Source: DATKDU01 sp035512595
GTDB lineage: Bacteria > Planctomycetota > Planctomycetia > Pirellulales > Pirellulaceae
Length of the DNA: 6,648 nucleotides
NCBI GenBank assembly: GCA_035512595.1
Contig: DATKDU010000293.1
Coordinates: 1-6,648 of the forward strand
Direction: 5' to 3'
Every line of letters begins with the position of its first letter. Position 1 is the first letter of the stretch. A program made the position numbers and the translations under genes. This document shows, in pieces, positions 6,533 through 6,648 of the stretch. Below the pieces are notes generated by a model, which was not told where the DNA came from, ran no database searches, and saw only the letters and a list, made by a program, of their open reading frames with translations.

Positions 6533-6566
6533 TCTTGATACATCAGCGGGGGCTGATATGTCAAGA
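6533..6566. repeat. Near-perfect 15-bp inverted repeat over the operon promoter
   Basis: The arms TCTTGATACATCAGC (6533-6547) and GCTGATATGTCAAGA (6552-6566) pair at 13 of 15 positions around a GGGG loop. The dyad coincides with the proposed -35 and -10 boxes of the DUF1501 operon and so could be an operator. On the plus strand it is followed by a short T-run (6567-6571), so a plus-strand terminator is the alternative, but no plus-strand gene leads into it. Confidence 0.65.
6535..6564 (-). promoter_or_regulatory. Candidate promoter of the DUF1501/heme protein operon
   Basis: On the minus strand a perfect TTGACA (6559-6564) is followed after 18 bases by TATCAA (6535-6540), matching the -10 consensus at 4 of 6 positions. 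The start of transcription would fall near 6528, giving a leader of about 55 bases that contains the AAGGAG site. Both boxes sit inside the arms of the inverted repeat, so a regulator bound to the dyad would block polymerase. Prediction only. Confidence 0.5.
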
Positions 6567-6648
6567 TTTTTGTGCCAGCCAAGGCGACAGCCCGACTCGC
6601 GACCCGCCGCGAATCACCCCTGTTCAACGCCCCCAGTTGCCAGCAAGC

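Noticed and set aside
6533..6571. Plus-strand intrinsic terminator (dyad followed by T5).
   Set aside because: No plus-strand gene precedes it, the stem is not GC-rich at its base, and the arms coincide with a well-spaced minus-strand promoter.

Overview
The window looks like part of a planctomycete chromosome. It is GC-rich, and its largest genes belong to families typical of that phylum: a Tat-exported DUF1501 protein and a large secreted protein with a PVC-type CxxCH heme domain. No tRNA, rRNA or CRISPR array was seen, and no transposase was recognised.

Layout, left to right. Positions 2-991 (+) are the 3' part of nrdJ, the B12-dependent (class II) ribonucleotide reductase, ending in a Cys-rich tail. 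Positions 992-1898 (+) hold a small cassette: a good sigma70-like promoter placed for a leaderless message, a small antitoxin-like gene that reads as two overlapping frames (1083-1280 and 1277-1462), and an HNH endonuclease gene (1459-1898). Both the antitoxin-like gene and the HNH gene appear broken by the loss of one base. Positions 1929-2015 (+) hold a second, diverged copy of the last 28 codons and stop of nrdJ, so the cassette lies between two copies of the nrdJ tail. Positions 2020-2070 hold an inverted repeat that touches the stop codon of the convergent gene. Positions 2064-6473 (-) form a two-gene operon, DUF1501 gene first and heme protein gene second. A near-palindromic promoter region (6533-6566) and a strong Shine-Dalgarno (6481-6486) precede it. 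I saw nothing further in 6567-6648.

How the parts fit. nrdJ is a housekeeping gene for dNTP synthesis. The minus-strand pair encodes two exported proteins that probably act in the same periplasmic or cell-surface process, one exported by Tat and one by Sec. The cassette is the accessory part. My reading is that an antitoxin-like/HNH unit entered at the 3' end of nrdJ in an event that left two gene ends, and has since been decaying. The long flanking genes are all intact, which argues that the single-base lesions confined to the cassette are real rather than general sequencing error, though low local coverage cannot be excluded. No stretch above 300 bases is without a gene or gene remnant.
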